This document shows, one piece after another, positions 26,314 through 36,365 of a stretch of 64,000 nt of DNA. Source of the stretch: Prevotella sp. (GTDB lineage: Bacteria; Bacteroidota; Bacteroidia; Bacteroidales; Bacteroidaceae); assembly GCA_017557185.1 (NCBI GenBank), contig JAFZAP010000054.1:1-64000 (forward strand). The letters are read 5' to 3'. The notes under the pieces are model-generated. The model made no database searches. It had not been told where the DNA came from and saw only the letters and a list, made by a program, of their open reading frames with translations. Each line of letters opens with the position of its first letter. The first letter of the stretch is position 1. The position numbers were made by a program, and so were the translations under genes.

Positions 26314-28080
26314 TCAGGACTCGGCAGGCATTTCAGTCGTGTTTGATTGCTCCTGCTGCTCCATTTGTTCTCGTTGTGAGAGGTTCTCGGTGAAAGTCTT
26401 TTCAATCGTGTCGCCCTGCTTCTGCAATCGGCGTGAGAAGAGGATGCTGAAGACGACGGCTGCGACAACGAAGATGCCGAGCATGTATCCCCAGCGGGTA
26501 GTACGAGCGAGGATATAGCTGATGAATGCCGCTGCAATGAGAATTCTCAGCAGTTCGAGGGCAACAAGTTTGGCACGATTGAAGCGGTTGTCGCTCCAAA
26601 GAGCGTGTGCGTGCTCACCTTCACCCTGCCGCATGAGCAACCACAGGAATGGTGCGATGAAGAAGATGGACAGGAGCGCTGTGACGATGCCGTCCCAAGG
26701 CGTTGGCAGGAAACGTGCGATGAAAGGCTTGCCGAAGTAGAGCATGAGTGCGATGACGGCCATGCAGAGAACGCTATGAATGCCTACGGCAACACCGACG
26801 TTCTTCAGATGTGCCTTCCAGTGGCTTCGCTGCCCGGCGGTTTCTTCCTGTTCGTCGACTGATGCCTCGGCATAGCTTTGCAGATTGCTTCGCCAACGTG
26901 GGGGCAGGATGCGCTCTACTACGCTGTAGGCAGGAGCGGCGAGGCGTATCATGTAAGGTGTTGTGAACGTGGTGAATACGGACACGGCAACCACGATGGG
27001 GTAGAGGAAGTCGCTAGTGACGTGCAACGATGTGCCCAATGTGGCGAGGATGAATGCGAACTCGCCGATCTGTGTGAGCGAGAACGAACATTGCATGGCT
27101 GTCTTCAGCGGTTGGCCGGCTAGCAGGAATCCTCCCGTGCTGAGCAGGGTGTGCCCCAGCATGATGGCCACGATGATGCAGAGGATGGGCACGATGTATT
27201 CGACGATGAGCGCCACATCGACCATCATACCTACCGACACGAAGAAGATGGCACCGAAGAGATCCTTCACGGGTGCCACGAGGTGCTCGATCTTCTCGGC
27301 CTCGAGCGTCTCGGCCATGATGCTACCCATGATGAAGGCTCCGAAGGCAGCCGAGAAACCTACTGCCGATGCGATGACGACCATACCGAAGCAGAGTGCG
27401 AGGGCCGTGATGAGTAGTGTCTCGTCGCTCATCAGGTTCCTGGTCTTCTTCAGGAACAGCGGGATGAGGAAGATGCCTACGACAAACCAGAGCACAAGGA
27501 AGAATACTAGTTTGAGAATGCTCATCAGCATCTGCGTCCCCTCGAACTCCTTGCTGACGGCAAGCGTGGAGAGCATCACCATAAGCACGATGGCCAGGAT
27601 GTCCTCGATGATGAGCACGCTGAGCACAAGACTGGCAAAGCGCTTCTGCCGCAAGCCCATATCATCGAAGGCCTTGAAGATGATAGTTGTCGACGACATT
27701 GCCAACATACCGCCCAAATAGATGCAGTCCATCTGGCTCCATCCGAAGAGCTGCCCCGTGAACATGCCGACGAGCATCATGCCCGTGATGACGGCACCGG
27801 CGGCGATGATGGGTGCGGCACCCATGCGCAGGATCTTACGGAACGAGAATTCCAGACCGAGAGCGAACAGGAGGAAGATAACACCTATCTCACTCCAGAG
27901 ATGCACACCGTGCAGGTCGGTAACGCTGGGCATGTAGGGCATGTTGGGTGATGCGATGAAGCCCGCCACGATATATCCGAGCACTACCGGCTGTTTCAGT
28001 TTTTTGAAGAGCAGCGTCATGACGCCGGCGCAGATAAGAATGAGCGCGAGGTCCGCTATGAGGGGTTCAAGTTCTGACAT
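26314..28080 (-). CDS. CPA2-family cation:proton antiporter (KefB-like)
   Basis: A 588-residue inner membrane protein. The first 390 residues form the Na+/H+ exchanger domain, with about 12 membrane segments and the motifs GYIVAGFIASPNMPYMP, LFALGLEFSFRKIL and a FSAAFGAFIMGSIMAET segment. After a polar loop with EEQEETAGQRS the C-terminal part adds three or four more membrane segments in place of the TrkA-N/RCK domain of classic Kef proteins. It should exchange K+ or Na+ for protons. It lies 20 bases after the patatin gene and is probably co-transcribed. Confidence 0.88.
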   Translation of the reverse strand: MSELEPLIADLALILICAGVMTLLFKKLKQPVVLGYIVAGFIASPNMPYMPSVTDLHGVHLWSEIGVIFLLFALGLEFSFRKILRMGAAPIIAAGAVITGMMLVGMFTGQLFGWSQMDCIYLGGMLAMSSTTIIFKAFDDMGLRQKRFASLVLSVLIIEDILAIVLMVMLSTLAVSKEFEGTQMLMSILKLVFFLVLWFVVGIFLIPLFLKKTRNLMSDETLLITALALCFGMVVIASAVGFSAAFGAFIMGSIMAETLEAEKIEHLVAPVKDLFGAIFFVSVGMMVDVALIVEYIVPILCIIVAIMLGHTLLSTGGFLLAGQPLKTAMQCSFSLTQIGEFAFILATLGTSLHVTSDFLYPIVVAVSVFTTFTTPYMIRLAAPAYSVVERILPPRWRSNLQSYAEASVDEQEETAGQRSHWKAHLKNVGVAVGIHSVLCMAVIALMLYFGKPFIARFLPTPWDGIVTALLSIFFIAPFLWLLMRQGEGEHAHALWSDNRFNRAKLVALELLRILIAAAFISYILARTTRWGYMLGIFVVAAVVFSILFSRRLQKQGDTIEKTFTENLSQREQMEQQEQSNTTEMPAES

Positions 28081-28100
28081 ACAATTATGATTGTGAAGAA

Positions 28101-30344
28101 TTAAAATACGTATCCGAGATTCAGGAAGAAGTAAGGCTCCTTCGTACGGTTGCTGTAGCCGATAGAGCCACCGACGGGGCCGAAGATGGTGTTATAGTAG
28201 TAGGCCACCTGACCGCCAAGCAATGTGCGGTGGTCGAGTAGGTCCTTCAGATGGTCGGCCTGCTGGCCTCCAGCCACGCGGAACAGCAAGTAGCTGCTTG
28301 TGCCAATGCGCTGCTGTGCCTGTAGTTGTGCAGCCAGGAAATGGTGGCTGATGTACTCCATGTTGCCGATGCCGGCGAAGGGCATCTGCTGCTCTACGTA
28401 GTGGGCGAACCATTCACCACCGATGGTGTTTCCGAAGACAGGAGGAACAACAGAGCCGAAGAGCAGTCGGCCGTAGAGCATGGGCTGGATGGTGAAACGG
28501 CTGCCGAAAGTGAACGACATACGCCAGTAGGCATTCACGTCGCTCAAGCCCGCTTTCTTGCCTCCATCTTCGGATGAACGGTCGTCGAGTTGTGCGAAGT
28601 CGTTGGTGATGTAGGCATATTCGGCCTTGAATCGTGCACCGCGCGTGGGGAAATACCAATTATCCTCGCCGTTGTAGTTCAGGCTTGCGTGGTAACTGAA
28701 GAAGTGTTCGTTCTCGAGCGTCACCTGCATCGAGTTGTCCGAGCCGAGCTTGCTGCGGTAGTGCATGTAGTCCCAGCGCAAGCCCATCTTCAGATTGACG
28801 TGGCGCAGGTCATAGTTGATGGGCAGGAACTCCGCCTGGAACTGATTGTAAAGGATGTTATAGTCGCGGTCGCCGTCTCTGTAGATGTCCACGTCGTTGC
28901 GGCGGAATGTGTAGCTAAGCGTGGGACGGGTGAAACTACGGGGATGGATGGTGAGTTCGCCACGAGCCATCATGAGCTTGCCTAGTCGTAACGTGATGTC
29001 GGTATTGACGGGGACGGCAGTCTTCCAAGGGATATCGAGACCCAGCTGAAGCGCAGCATTCTCCTCAGAGTCGAAGCGCACACCGGCGTGTAACTGTACC
29101 GTCTTGCGGTCGCCAGCCGTGAGGATGACACGCATGCCGTCGCCATCGGGCACCAGTCGGCATTCGGCAGTCTGGTAGAACAGGTCGACACGCATCGACG
29201 TGGTAATCTCCTGCTCCAGTTTGGCATCGATGCTATCTTTCTTGTTCAGATGGAACTTCTGGCGCAGGAACCGTTCGGCCTGCGGAGTCATATTTTCGAA
29301 AGAATAACTGGTGACACGCACCTTCTCGGTCATCACCTTCGGACGCAGCGGATGCAGAATAGTGGGTCGGAACGAGTCGTCAATGCCTATGTGCTTCTTC
29401 AAGGCGATGATGTCGTCCCAGTGGCGCATGCCCAGCTCCTCGCCGCGGCGGATGAGCGTATCGATGGCGGCCTGCGAGAAACTGGCTGAGCCGTAGCCCT
29501 TCGTATCCACCTGCAGATGCAGGTCGGTGATGCCGAGGTTCTCGTCGTACTTGTTCTTACAGTTCACGTCGATGATCTGGCTGAGGATGCTCATCGTGCC
29601 TCCCATGTCCTCAGTCACTTTCGGTGCTCCTTGCACGGTGACACCGATGATAACCTCTGCCCCCATCTCGCGGGCGAGATCAGCAGGGTAGTTGTTCTTC
29701 AAGCCTCCATCGACCAATACCTTGTCGCCGATTCTGACGGGCGAGAAGGCAGCAGGGATGGCCATCGAGGCACGCATGGCCTGCGGAAGGCGTCCGCTAT
29801 GGAAATCGACTTCGCTATTGTCGATGATGTTAGTGGCCACACAGGCAAAGGGAATGCGCAGGTCGCGGGTGAAATCGAGCGAGTCATTATAGCCCGTGCA
29901 GAGCTTCTGGAACAGTTCGGCCAGGTTCTTGCCCTTGATGAGACCGCCGGCACTCAAGTCGCGCTTGCCGATGGTCAAACCCGTCGAGAACACATAGGTG
30001 TTCTGTTTCTCGCGGTCGCTAAGGCTCTGACGGCTCAGGTCCTCGCGGTCGGTGATGACGTAGCTCCAGTCTTGCACACGCACCATTGAGTCGAGCGAGT
30101 TGGCGTTGTAGCCGATGGCATAGAGACCGCCGATGATGCTACCCATCGACGTGCCGGTGATGATGTCGACGGGAATTCCCGCCTTTTCCAACACTTTGAG
30201 CACACCGATGTGGGCCATACCCTTCGCACCGCCGCCGCTGAGCACGACGGCCACTTTCTTCCTGCCAATAGCGGTACTGTCGTTCTGGGCAAATGCAGCC
30301 CCACTCATGAGCACGACAGCGAGTGTGAACAATAGTTTCTTCAT
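28101..30344 (-). CDS. Patatin-like phospholipase fused to an Omp85-type barrel (type Vd)
   Basis: A 747-residue protein with a signal peptide ending AAFAQ. The patatin domain follows: oxyanion GGGAKGMAHIGVL (about 37-49), nucleophile Ser66 in GTSMGS, and Asp212 in DGG. Next comes a POTRA-like segment (about 330-400, VRVTSYSFENMTPQAERFL). A C-terminal part of about 340 residues shows alternating strands ending in PYFFLNLGYVF with terminal Phe, as in Omp85 barrels. This is the architecture of PlpD-type Vd autotransporters. It would hydrolyse lipids at the cell surface or after release. It follows the efflux genes by 52 bases. Confidence 0.9.
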   Translation of the reverse strand: MKKLLFTLAVVLMSGAAFAQNDSTAIGRKKVAVVLSGGGAKGMAHIGVLKVLEKAGIPVDIITGTSMGSIIGGLYAIGYNANSLDSMVRVQDWSYVITDREDLSRQSLSDREKQNTYVFSTGLTIGKRDLSAGGLIKGKNLAELFQKLCTGYNDSLDFTRDLRIPFACVATNIIDNSEVDFHSGRLPQAMRASMAIPAAFSPVRIGDKVLVDGGLKNNYPADLAREMGAEVIIGVTVQGAPKVTEDMGGTMSILSQIIDVNCKNKYDENLGITDLHLQVDTKGYGSASFSQAAIDTLIRRGEELGMRHWDDIIALKKHIGIDDSFRPTILHPLRPKVMTEKVRVTSYSFENMTPQAERFLRQKFHLNKKDSIDAKLEQEITTSMRVDLFYQTAECRLVPDGDGMRVILTAGDRKTVQLHAGVRFDSEENAALQLGLDIPWKTAVPVNTDITLRLGKLMMARGELTIHPRSFTRPTLSYTFRRNDVDIYRDGDRDYNILYNQFQAEFLPINYDLRHVNLKMGLRWDYMHYRSKLGSDNSMQVTLENEHFFSYHASLNYNGEDNWYFPTRGARFKAEYAYITNDFAQLDDRSSEDGGKKAGLSDVNAYWRMSFTFGSRFTIQPMLYGRLLFGSVVPPVFGNTIGGEWFAHYVEQQMPFAGIGNMEYISHHFLAAQLQAQQRIGTSSYLLFRVAGGQQADHLKDLLDHRTLLGGQVAYYYNTIFGPVGGSIGYSNRTKEPYFFLNLGYVF

Positions 30345-30396
30345 TTTCTTCGTTCGTCAATCAGATTAGTTCTAGTTCCGTGTCAGTTTTTTAGAT

Positions 30397-31851
30397 TTAC
30401 TTCGTGGCTCCGCCCAAGGCGATGTAGAGGGCAATCACGGATTGTGCCCCGTGATACATGTTCATTGCCTCGCTGAGTTGAGCATTCAGAAGCGTTTCCT
30501 GGGCGGTGAGCACTTCGAGGTAGTTGGACTTACCGTTGTCCATCAGTTCGTGGGTTCCGTTATATGCCTCGCGCAGAACTTCCACCTGCCGATGATAGTA
30601 GGCGTGTTTCTCGCGGGCGGCCTGACAGTCAGCCAGCGCTTCATTAACTTGGTTGCCAGCATCGATTACAGTCTGCACGTACCTGCGTTGCAGGTCTTCC
30701 TGCGTCAGCTGGTTGATCTTCAAGTTGGCCTTCAACTTGCCACGAGCGAAGATAGGCTGCGTAAGCTGACCAACGGCCGTCCACATCAATTTTGCAGGGT
30801 TGACGATGCCAGCCGGTCCACTATTGGTCCACCCACCGGTACCTGTGAGAGTGATGCCAGGGAAGAAAGCAGCGCGGGCGGCCTGCGTGTTATAGAAGGC
30901 CTCCTCCAGAGCATGGTTAGCCATTCGGATGTCGGGGCGGTTCTCCAGCATCGTTGCAGGAACGCCAATCTGAATGAACTTCGTGTCGAACATTCTCTGT
31001 CCCGTGGGATAGTCGTTATGCTCAGGCAGGGCAGAACTACCCCACTTGCTGCGCTCTATGTGCTGGGGAGTATTGGCCAACAGCCGAGAGAGGACATTCT
31101 CCACACTACGGATGTTGCGGCGTGTGTCAACAATCTGGGTCTTCACGTTGAGGTACGATGACTCCATCTGGTTGACAGCGGTCGAGTAGATCTTTCCATT
31201 TTCCCACAACGTCTTCTCCGTCTCCAGTGAGGCATTCCACAGGCTGTCGGTAACGGTCAGGATCTCCAACTGGCGGTCGAGCACCTGAAGCATGAAATAC
31301 TGCTGGGCAACGGTCGAGATGAGGTTGGCACGAACGGCTTCCTCGCGCACCTGAGCCTGCAGCAATACGGCTTTGGCGGCACGCTTCTTGTTGGTGATGC
31401 TACCGAACACATCGACATCCATCGACATCTGCAGCGGGAGGTTGTAGGTCTTGGACCAATCTAATTTGTCGAACTTTGACAACGTTCCCTGCGGTGAGAA
31501 ATAGAGCGAGGGCAGGTAAGCCATCTTGGCGGCTTGCAGCGATGCCTCACTCATCTCTACGGCCAGGCGGGCGGAATTGACGTCGGTGTTGTTGGCCAGC
31601 ACCTGTTCGATGAGTTGCTGCAGCAGGGGGTCGGTGAAGAACTCGCGCCAAGACATCTCAGCCATCGACGTGCCTCCTCCAGCTGCCTGGACGTCCTGCG
31701 TCGTGCCGAAGACATCAGCCGGCGTCTCATTCTTCTGCTCGTACTTATTATAAAGGCCACAGCCCGTGAGCAGGAGGCAAGCGAAGACCCACCCCCAGCC
31801 CCTCCCGAGGGGAAGGGGAGTTAATATGCTCTTAAATATTCTATTTTTCAT
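30397..31851 (-). CDS. RND efflux outer membrane factor (TolC/NodT-type lipoprotein)
   Basis: A 484-residue outer membrane channel protein of the RND tripartite pump. It contains two OEP repeats with long helices (ARLAVEMSEASLQAAKMAYLPSL and ADCQAAREKHAYYHRQVEVLREAY, in parts). The ATG at 31851 is chosen because it gives a lipoprotein signal: MKNRIFKSILTPLPLGRGWG, then a hydrophobic stretch and lipobox LTGC with Cys31. Longer starts (to 31980) would run into the pump gene. The middle of this signal is encoded by one arm of a 35-bp inverted repeat whose partner encodes the end of the pump protein. Confidence 0.9.
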   Translation of the reverse strand: MKNRIFKSILTPLPLGRGWGWVFACLLLTGCGLYNKYEQKNETPADVFGTTQDVQAAGGGTSMAEMSWREFFTDPLLQQLIEQVLANNTDVNSARLAVEMSEASLQAAKMAYLPSLYFSPQGTLSKFDKLDWSKTYNLPLQMSMDVDVFGSITNKKRAAKAVLLQAQVREEAVRANLISTVAQQYFMLQVLDRQLEILTVTDSLWNASLETEKTLWENGKIYSTAVNQMESSYLNVKTQIVDTRRNIRSVENVLSRLLANTPQHIERSKWGSSALPEHNDYPTGQRMFDTKFIQIGVPATMLENRPDIRMANHALEEAFYNTQAARAAFFPGITLTGTGGWTNSGPAGIVNPAKLMWTAVGQLTQPIFARGKLKANLKINQLTQEDLQRRYVQTVIDAGNQVNEALADCQAAREKHAYYHRQVEVLREAYNGTHELMDNGKSNYLEVLTAQETLLNAQLSEAMNMYHGAQSVIALYIALGGATK

Positions 31852-31922
31852 TATACTATTCATTTTTCTGTTTATAAGTCTATTTAGACTCCCCTTCCCC
31901 TTGGGAGGGGCTGGGGGTGGGT
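31787..31922. repeat. Inverted pair of 35-bp GC-rich repeats joining pump and channel genes
   Basis: The arms 31787-31821 and 31888-31922 are complementary at 34 of 35 positions and are separated by 66 bases. Each arm is itself nearly palindromic around CCCTCCC/GGGGAAGGGG. The left arm lies in the signal-peptide codons of the outer membrane factor; the right arm encodes the last residues of the pump (PTPSPSQGEG). In mRNA they would form a very stable hairpin spanning the gene junction. Confidence 0.9.
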
Positions 31923-34900
31923 GCCCCTTGGAACTTTTCATGCAATCCTTGGAATACGATGAAGAACGCGGGCACCACATAGAGCAGGGCCAGGGTGCCC
32001 ACAGCCATACCGGCTGTCACACCTAGGGCGAGCACGCGGTTACCATTGGCACCAGCACCACCGGCTATGATGAGCGGAATCATACCCGCAATCATCGTGA
32101 CGACAGTCATCAGAATGGGGCGCAGACGTTCCTGACAAGCAGCAAAGGCAGCATCGCGGATGGTCATACCCTGGGCACGGCGCTCCGAAGCGAACTCCGT
32201 AATCAGAATGGCCGTCTTCGCGAGCAAACCAATCAGCATGATGACACCCGTTTGTAGGTAGATGTTATTCTCCATGCCTGGTAACTTGAGCAGTGAGACA
32301 AGCCAGATGGCGCCGAACGAGCCCATCAATCCGAAGGGCACGCTCATGAGCACAGCCCACGGCGTGAACCACGAGTTGTAGAGCGAGGCCAGGATGAGGT
32401 AGATCAGAATGACGCAGATGACGTAGATGAGAGCTGTGGCATTCGAGCCAGAAGCCTCCTCTACCTCGCGCGACATACCGCCATACTCATAGCCGTATCC
32501 GTTGGGCATCGTCTCCTTGAACACCTCGGCGATAGCCTCGTGGGCGTCGCCCTCAGAGAATCCGCTAGCAGTCATCACACCGCAGGTGATGCTCTGGAAC
32601 AGATTGAAGTGGTCGACCGAAGCCGAACCGACGATTTCCTTCAGCGTGACAAACTCCGAGATGGGTGCCATCTTTCCACCACGCACGCGAACGAAGATAT
32701 TGTTCAGCGACGAGGGATCGAGGCGATATTCCGGTGCGGCGTTGGCCATGATGCGATACACCTTACCGAACTGGTTGAAGTTGCCCACATACGATCCGCC
32801 ACAATAGGCGCCGAGCGTTCTGAGCACAGCTGCCGGCGAAACGCCTGCACGGTCGCACTGCGGAGCATCGACGCTCACCTGATACTTCGGGAAGCGCTCA
32901 GAGTAGGTCGACATCGCCATCATAATCTCCTTCCGCTCGTTCAGTTTGGCTAGGAACTTGGTGGCATCGGCGTTGAACTCCGACATATCGCGGTCCTGCA
33001 TATCCTGCAACACGAGGTTCACACTACTGTTAGAACCATATCCTGGAACCTGCGGCATCTGGAAGGGAATCACCTTTGCGTTCTTGATGTCCTTGCAGTC
33101 GAAGGCGAAGCGACCATAGACGAGCATGATGTTGTGGTTCATACCCGGACGGTCGTCCCAGTTCTTCAGGCGGATGATGAGCGTGGCGTAGCAGCTACCC
33201 GAGCGGCCGGCCATCATACCGTAGCCTGCGACCACAGCATAGCTTTCCAACTCGGGAATCGTCTTCACCTTCTCTTCCACCTTCTTCACAATCTCCTGCG
33301 TCTCATGCAGCGTGCAGCCTTCCGGTGCGCGCACCTCGGCGAAGAACACACCCTGGTCTTCCTGCGGAACAAGTCCTGACGGCAGACCACGCATGAAGAT
33401 GATGAGAAGCACAGCGGTGATAGCCAGCAGAATTCCAGAGACTATCGGGCGCTTGATGAACTTACTCACGCTCTTGCTGTACTTCTTGAGGATAGCGTTG
33501 TAGCTGGCGGTATAGGCTTTGGTGACGTAGTAGTTCAGGTTCTTGCGCTCTTCCTTTTTCTCCGAGTAGCGCATCATGATGGCGCACAGGGCGGGACACA
33601 GCGTAAGAGCCGAAATACACGAAAGACCGACGGCCGAGGCCAGCGTCACACCAAACTGCGTGAAGAACGAGCCCGACGTGCCAGGCATGAAGGCCACGGG
33701 GATGAACACGGCCATGAAGACCAATGTACACGAGATGACAGCCACCGAAACGTCGCTCATGGCTTGTCGCGTAGCCTCGTGTGCATCGGTGATGCCACTC
33801 TCCATTTTCGCCATGACCGCCTCGACCACCACAATAGCGTCGTCGACCACCGTACCGATGGCCAGCACGAGGGCGAATAGCGTCAATATGTTCAGCGAGA
33901 ATCCCGCTAGCGAAACGATGGCGAAAGTTCCCAACAGCGATACGATGATTGACAGCGATGGGATGACCGTCGCCTTGAAACTCTGCAAGAAGAAATACAC
34001 CACGAGGATCACGAGGATGATAGCGATGATGAGCGTCTCCACCACGTTGTGGATGGCGGCAAAGAGGAAGTCGTCGCTGGTCTCCAGAATCTCGAACTCC
34101 AGGCCGGCGGGCATCGTCGGCTTCAGGTCTTCGTAGAGTTTATTGATGCGGGCGTTCACCTCGGTAGCATTGGCACCGGGAGCTTGGAACACCATGTAGA
34201 TGGTTCCTGGCTTGCCGTCAATGTTCGAGGTGAAGTTATAGCTCACGGCACCGATTTCCACCTCAGCCACATCGCTCAGGTGCAACAGGTGTCCGCCTTC
34301 GCTCGTGCGAAGAACGATGTCGTTGAACTCCTCGACAGTCTTCAGCGTACCCTTGTACTCCATTGAGTACTGGTAGGCGTTTTCACTCTGCTCACCCAGC
34401 GAACCCGTTGCAGCCACGAAGCTCTGTCCGCCGATAGCCGTGAACACGTCGTTCGGTTCCAACCCGTACTGTGCCATTACGTCGGGCTTCAGCCATATGC
34501 GCAGGGCATAGGTGTTACCGAGTGCCATCACGTCGCCCACGCCGGTGATACGCATCAGTCGGGGACGAACGTTGATGTCGATATAGTTGGCGATGAAGTC
34601 GGCATCATATTTGCCGTCGACACTCTTCAAAGCGCCGATGTGCAGGATGTTACTCTGCTGTTTCATCACCTGCACACCCACTTTCGTCACCTCCGAGGGC
34701 AGCAGGGCCGTAGCGCGGCTCACGCGGTTCTGCACGTTCACAGCTGCAAGGTCGGGGTCGGTGCCCTGCTCGAAATAGACCTGAATCGAGACATCACCGG
34801 AGGCCGATGCCGAACTGGTGATGTAGGTCATGCCGGGCACACCGTTGATGTTCTCCTCCAACGGCTGCACCACCGCTTTCATGATGGTGTTGGCATCGGC

Positions 34901-35056
34901 GCCGGTATACGACGTCGAAACGCGCACCGTAGGCGGCGCAATGTTCGGGTATTGCTCGATGGGCAGCGTGCTCATGCAGATAAAGCCCACCAGCGTGATG
35001 ACAATCGCTATTGCACATGCCATCACGTATCTGTTGATAAAAATGTTTCCCTTCAT
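31880..35056 (-). CDS. RND efflux pump, HAE1 family (AcrB/MexB-like)
   Basis: A 1058-residue inner membrane pump. The N-terminal first helix (FINRYVMACAIAIVITLVGF) is followed by a periplasmic loop, a block of helices with GTVVDDAIVVVEAVMAKME (the conserved Asp pair of helix 4, used for proton relay), a second loop, and the closing helices with GLLAKTAILITEFA and RLRPILMTVVTMIAGMIPL. It exports drugs or other amphiphiles with proton import, together with the adjacent adaptor and channel. The C-terminal tail of about 15 residues is encoded by a dispersed repeat. It is 3 bases after the adaptor gene. Confidence 0.95.
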   Translation of the reverse strand: MKGNIFINRYVMACAIAIVITLVGFICMSTLPIEQYPNIAPPTVRVSTSYTGADANTIMKAVVQPLEENINGVPGMTYITSSASASGDVSIQVYFEQGTDPDLAAVNVQNRVSRATALLPSEVTKVGVQVMKQQSNILHIGALKSVDGKYDADFIANYIDINVRPRLMRITGVGDVMALGNTYALRIWLKPDVMAQYGLEPNDVFTAIGGQSFVAATGSLGEQSENAYQYSMEYKGTLKTVEEFNDIVLRTSEGGHLLHLSDVAEVEIGAVSYNFTSNIDGKPGTIYMVFQAPGANATEVNARINKLYEDLKPTMPAGLEFEILETSDDFLFAAIHNVVETLIIAIILVILVVYFFLQSFKATVIPSLSIIVSLLGTFAIVSLAGFSLNILTLFALVLAIGTVVDDAIVVVEAVMAKMESGITDAHEATRQAMSDVSVAVISCTLVFMAVFIPVAFMPGTSGSFFTQFGVTLASAVGLSCISALTLCPALCAIMMRYSEKKEERKNLNYYVTKAYTASYNAILKKYSKSVSKFIKRPIVSGILLAITAVLLIIFMRGLPSGLVPQEDQGVFFAEVRAPEGCTLHETQEIVKKVEEKVKTIPELESYAVVAGYGMMAGRSGSCYATLIIRLKNWDDRPGMNHNIMLVYGRFAFDCKDIKNAKVIPFQMPQVPGYGSNSSVNLVLQDMQDRDMSEFNADATKFLAKLNERKEIMMAMSTYSERFPKYQVSVDAPQCDRAGVSPAAVLRTLGAYCGGSYVGNFNQFGKVYRIMANAAPEYRLDPSSLNNIFVRVRGGKMAPISEFVTLKEIVGSASVDHFNLFQSITCGVMTASGFSEGDAHEAIAEVFKETMPNGYGYEYGGMSREVEEASGSNATALIYVICVILIYLILASLYNSWFTPWAVLMSVPFGLMGSFGAIWLVSLLKLPGMENNIYLQTGVIMLIGLLAKTAILITEFASERRAQGMTIRDAAFAACQERLRPILMTVVTMIAGMIPLIIAGGAGANGNRVLALGVTAGMAVGTLALLYVVPAFFIVFQGLHEKFQGAPTPSPSQGEGESK

Positions 35057-35059
35057 GGT

Positions 35060-36235
35060 TTACTTCTCGTTTTTCGATGCTTCAGGGAACAACACTTGTT
35101 CACCTTCCTGTACGTTGTTTGCCCCGACAGTCACAATCTTATCGCCGACTTTCAAGCCGCTTGTCACGATGAAGTCCTTACCATTACCGGCGTCCTGTGT
35201 TGTCACGGTGACGGCTGTAGCAGTATTGTCGTCCTTTACCTTATAGACCAACGACTTGTCCTGCAGACGCAACACGGCAACCTGCGGAATCACGATCACG
35301 TCTTTCCGCTCAATCGGAAGAACCACGGTTCCCTGTATGCCAGAGAACAGATGCCCGTCGGGATTGGGGAACGAGGCCTTTGCGCCCAGCGAGCCAGTAG
35401 CGGCATCCACGACACCCGTCAAGCTGGTGATGCGTCCCTTGCGGGGATACTCTGTACCGTTCTTCATCACAAACGTCACCTCGGGAAGCGCAGCGATGTT
35501 TTTCGCCTTGTCGGTCTTGGTCAAACCCGACTGCACCTGCGCCTCGATGATGGCCTCCGTGACTGAGAATTCTGCATCCATTGTTGTGTTGCCGCTGAGG
35601 ACAGTGAGGTTAATGGCAGGCGATACCTGGTCGCCGGGACGTACGGGAATCTCACCGATAACACCCGTCACGGGAGCTGTGATGGTGCAGAAACCGAGAT
35701 TCACACGGGCGCGGTTCACGGCCGACTGTGCCTGCGTGACGGAAGCTCTCGCCTGGCTGACAGCGGCTTGTGCCTGATTGTAGCTGTTACGGGAGTTCTC
35801 AAGCATATAGCTGCTCACAATCTTCTTTTCGAACAGGTTCTTGTTGCTCTCAAACTCCAGCTTGGCGCTGTTGGCCTGTGCTTGTGCAGCCGTAAGATTG
35901 GCTTGTGCGGCCTGCAGGTTGGCACGGGCAGCCTCTACCTCATGCTGTGCATTACGGGAGTCGATGACGAAAAGTACCTGTCCCTTTCTCACCTGCTGAC
36001 CTTCTGTGACACAGATTCTCATCAACTGTCCACTCACCTGTGGCGTTATCGTCACGTCAGCCTGTCCCTTCAGTCTGGCGCTGAACTTCATAGGCACCGT
36101 GAAGTCTTGTTTCTTCACAGTCATTGTCTCGTACGATGTCTTCTTCTCCTTGGGCATGTCAAGTCCGCACGAGGCAACTACTGCCGTCATGCCGAGCAAT
36201 AAGACCCATGTGATAAAACTGTTCTTCTTCATCAT
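35060..36235 (-). CDS. RND efflux periplasmic adaptor lipoprotein (AcrA/MexA-like)
   Basis: A 391-residue membrane fusion protein. It has a lipoprotein signal with lipobox VASC (Cys23), a lipoyl/barrel-sandwich region (TPQVSGQLMRICVTEGQQVRKGQ), a long alpha hairpin rich in Ala/Gln (ARANLQAAQANLTAAQAQAN), and a second lipoyl half (APVTGVIGEIPVRPGD). It links the inner membrane pump to the outer membrane factor. It is the first gene of the efflux operon and has a Bacteroidetes promoter upstream. No regulator gene lies next to it. The next ATG codon (36232) is an equally possible start. Confidence 0.94.
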   Translation of the reverse strand: MMKKNSFITWVLLLGMTAVVASCGLDMPKEKKTSYETMTVKKQDFTVPMKFSARLKGQADVTITPQVSGQLMRICVTEGQQVRKGQVLFVIDSRNAQHEVEAARANLQAAQANLTAAQAQANSAKLEFESNKNLFEKKIVSSYMLENSRNSYNQAQAAVSQARASVTQAQSAVNRARVNLGFCTITAPVTGVIGEIPVRPGDQVSPAINLTVLSGNTTMDAEFSVTEAIIEAQVQSGLTKTDKAKNIAALPEVTFVMKNGTEYPRKGRITSLTGVVDAATGSLGAKASFPNPDGHLFSGIQGTVVLPIERKDVIVIPQVAVLRLQDKSLVYKVKDDNTATAVTVTTQDAGNGKDFIVTSGLKVGDKIVTVGANNVQEGEQVLFPEASKNEK

Positions 36236-36331
36236 GTCGTATTTAAGTTTTTTGTTAATATTGTTCTTAAGTTGTAGGTTTTTGGAGGTCTATATCTGTC
36301 TGTGTCTTCTAAGACACAATATATCAAGCTA

Positions 36332-36365
36332 CAAAGATAAACAAATTTCTTAATATAGATGCAAA
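36332..36365 (-). promoter_or_regulatory. Promoter of the RND efflux operon
   Basis: On the - strand TATCTTTG (36339-36332) fits the -7 box and TTTG (36365-36362) lies 22 bases upstream, slightly wider than usual. The start would be near 36325, giving a leader of about 90 bases. No obvious operator palindrome was seen. Confidence 0.55.
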
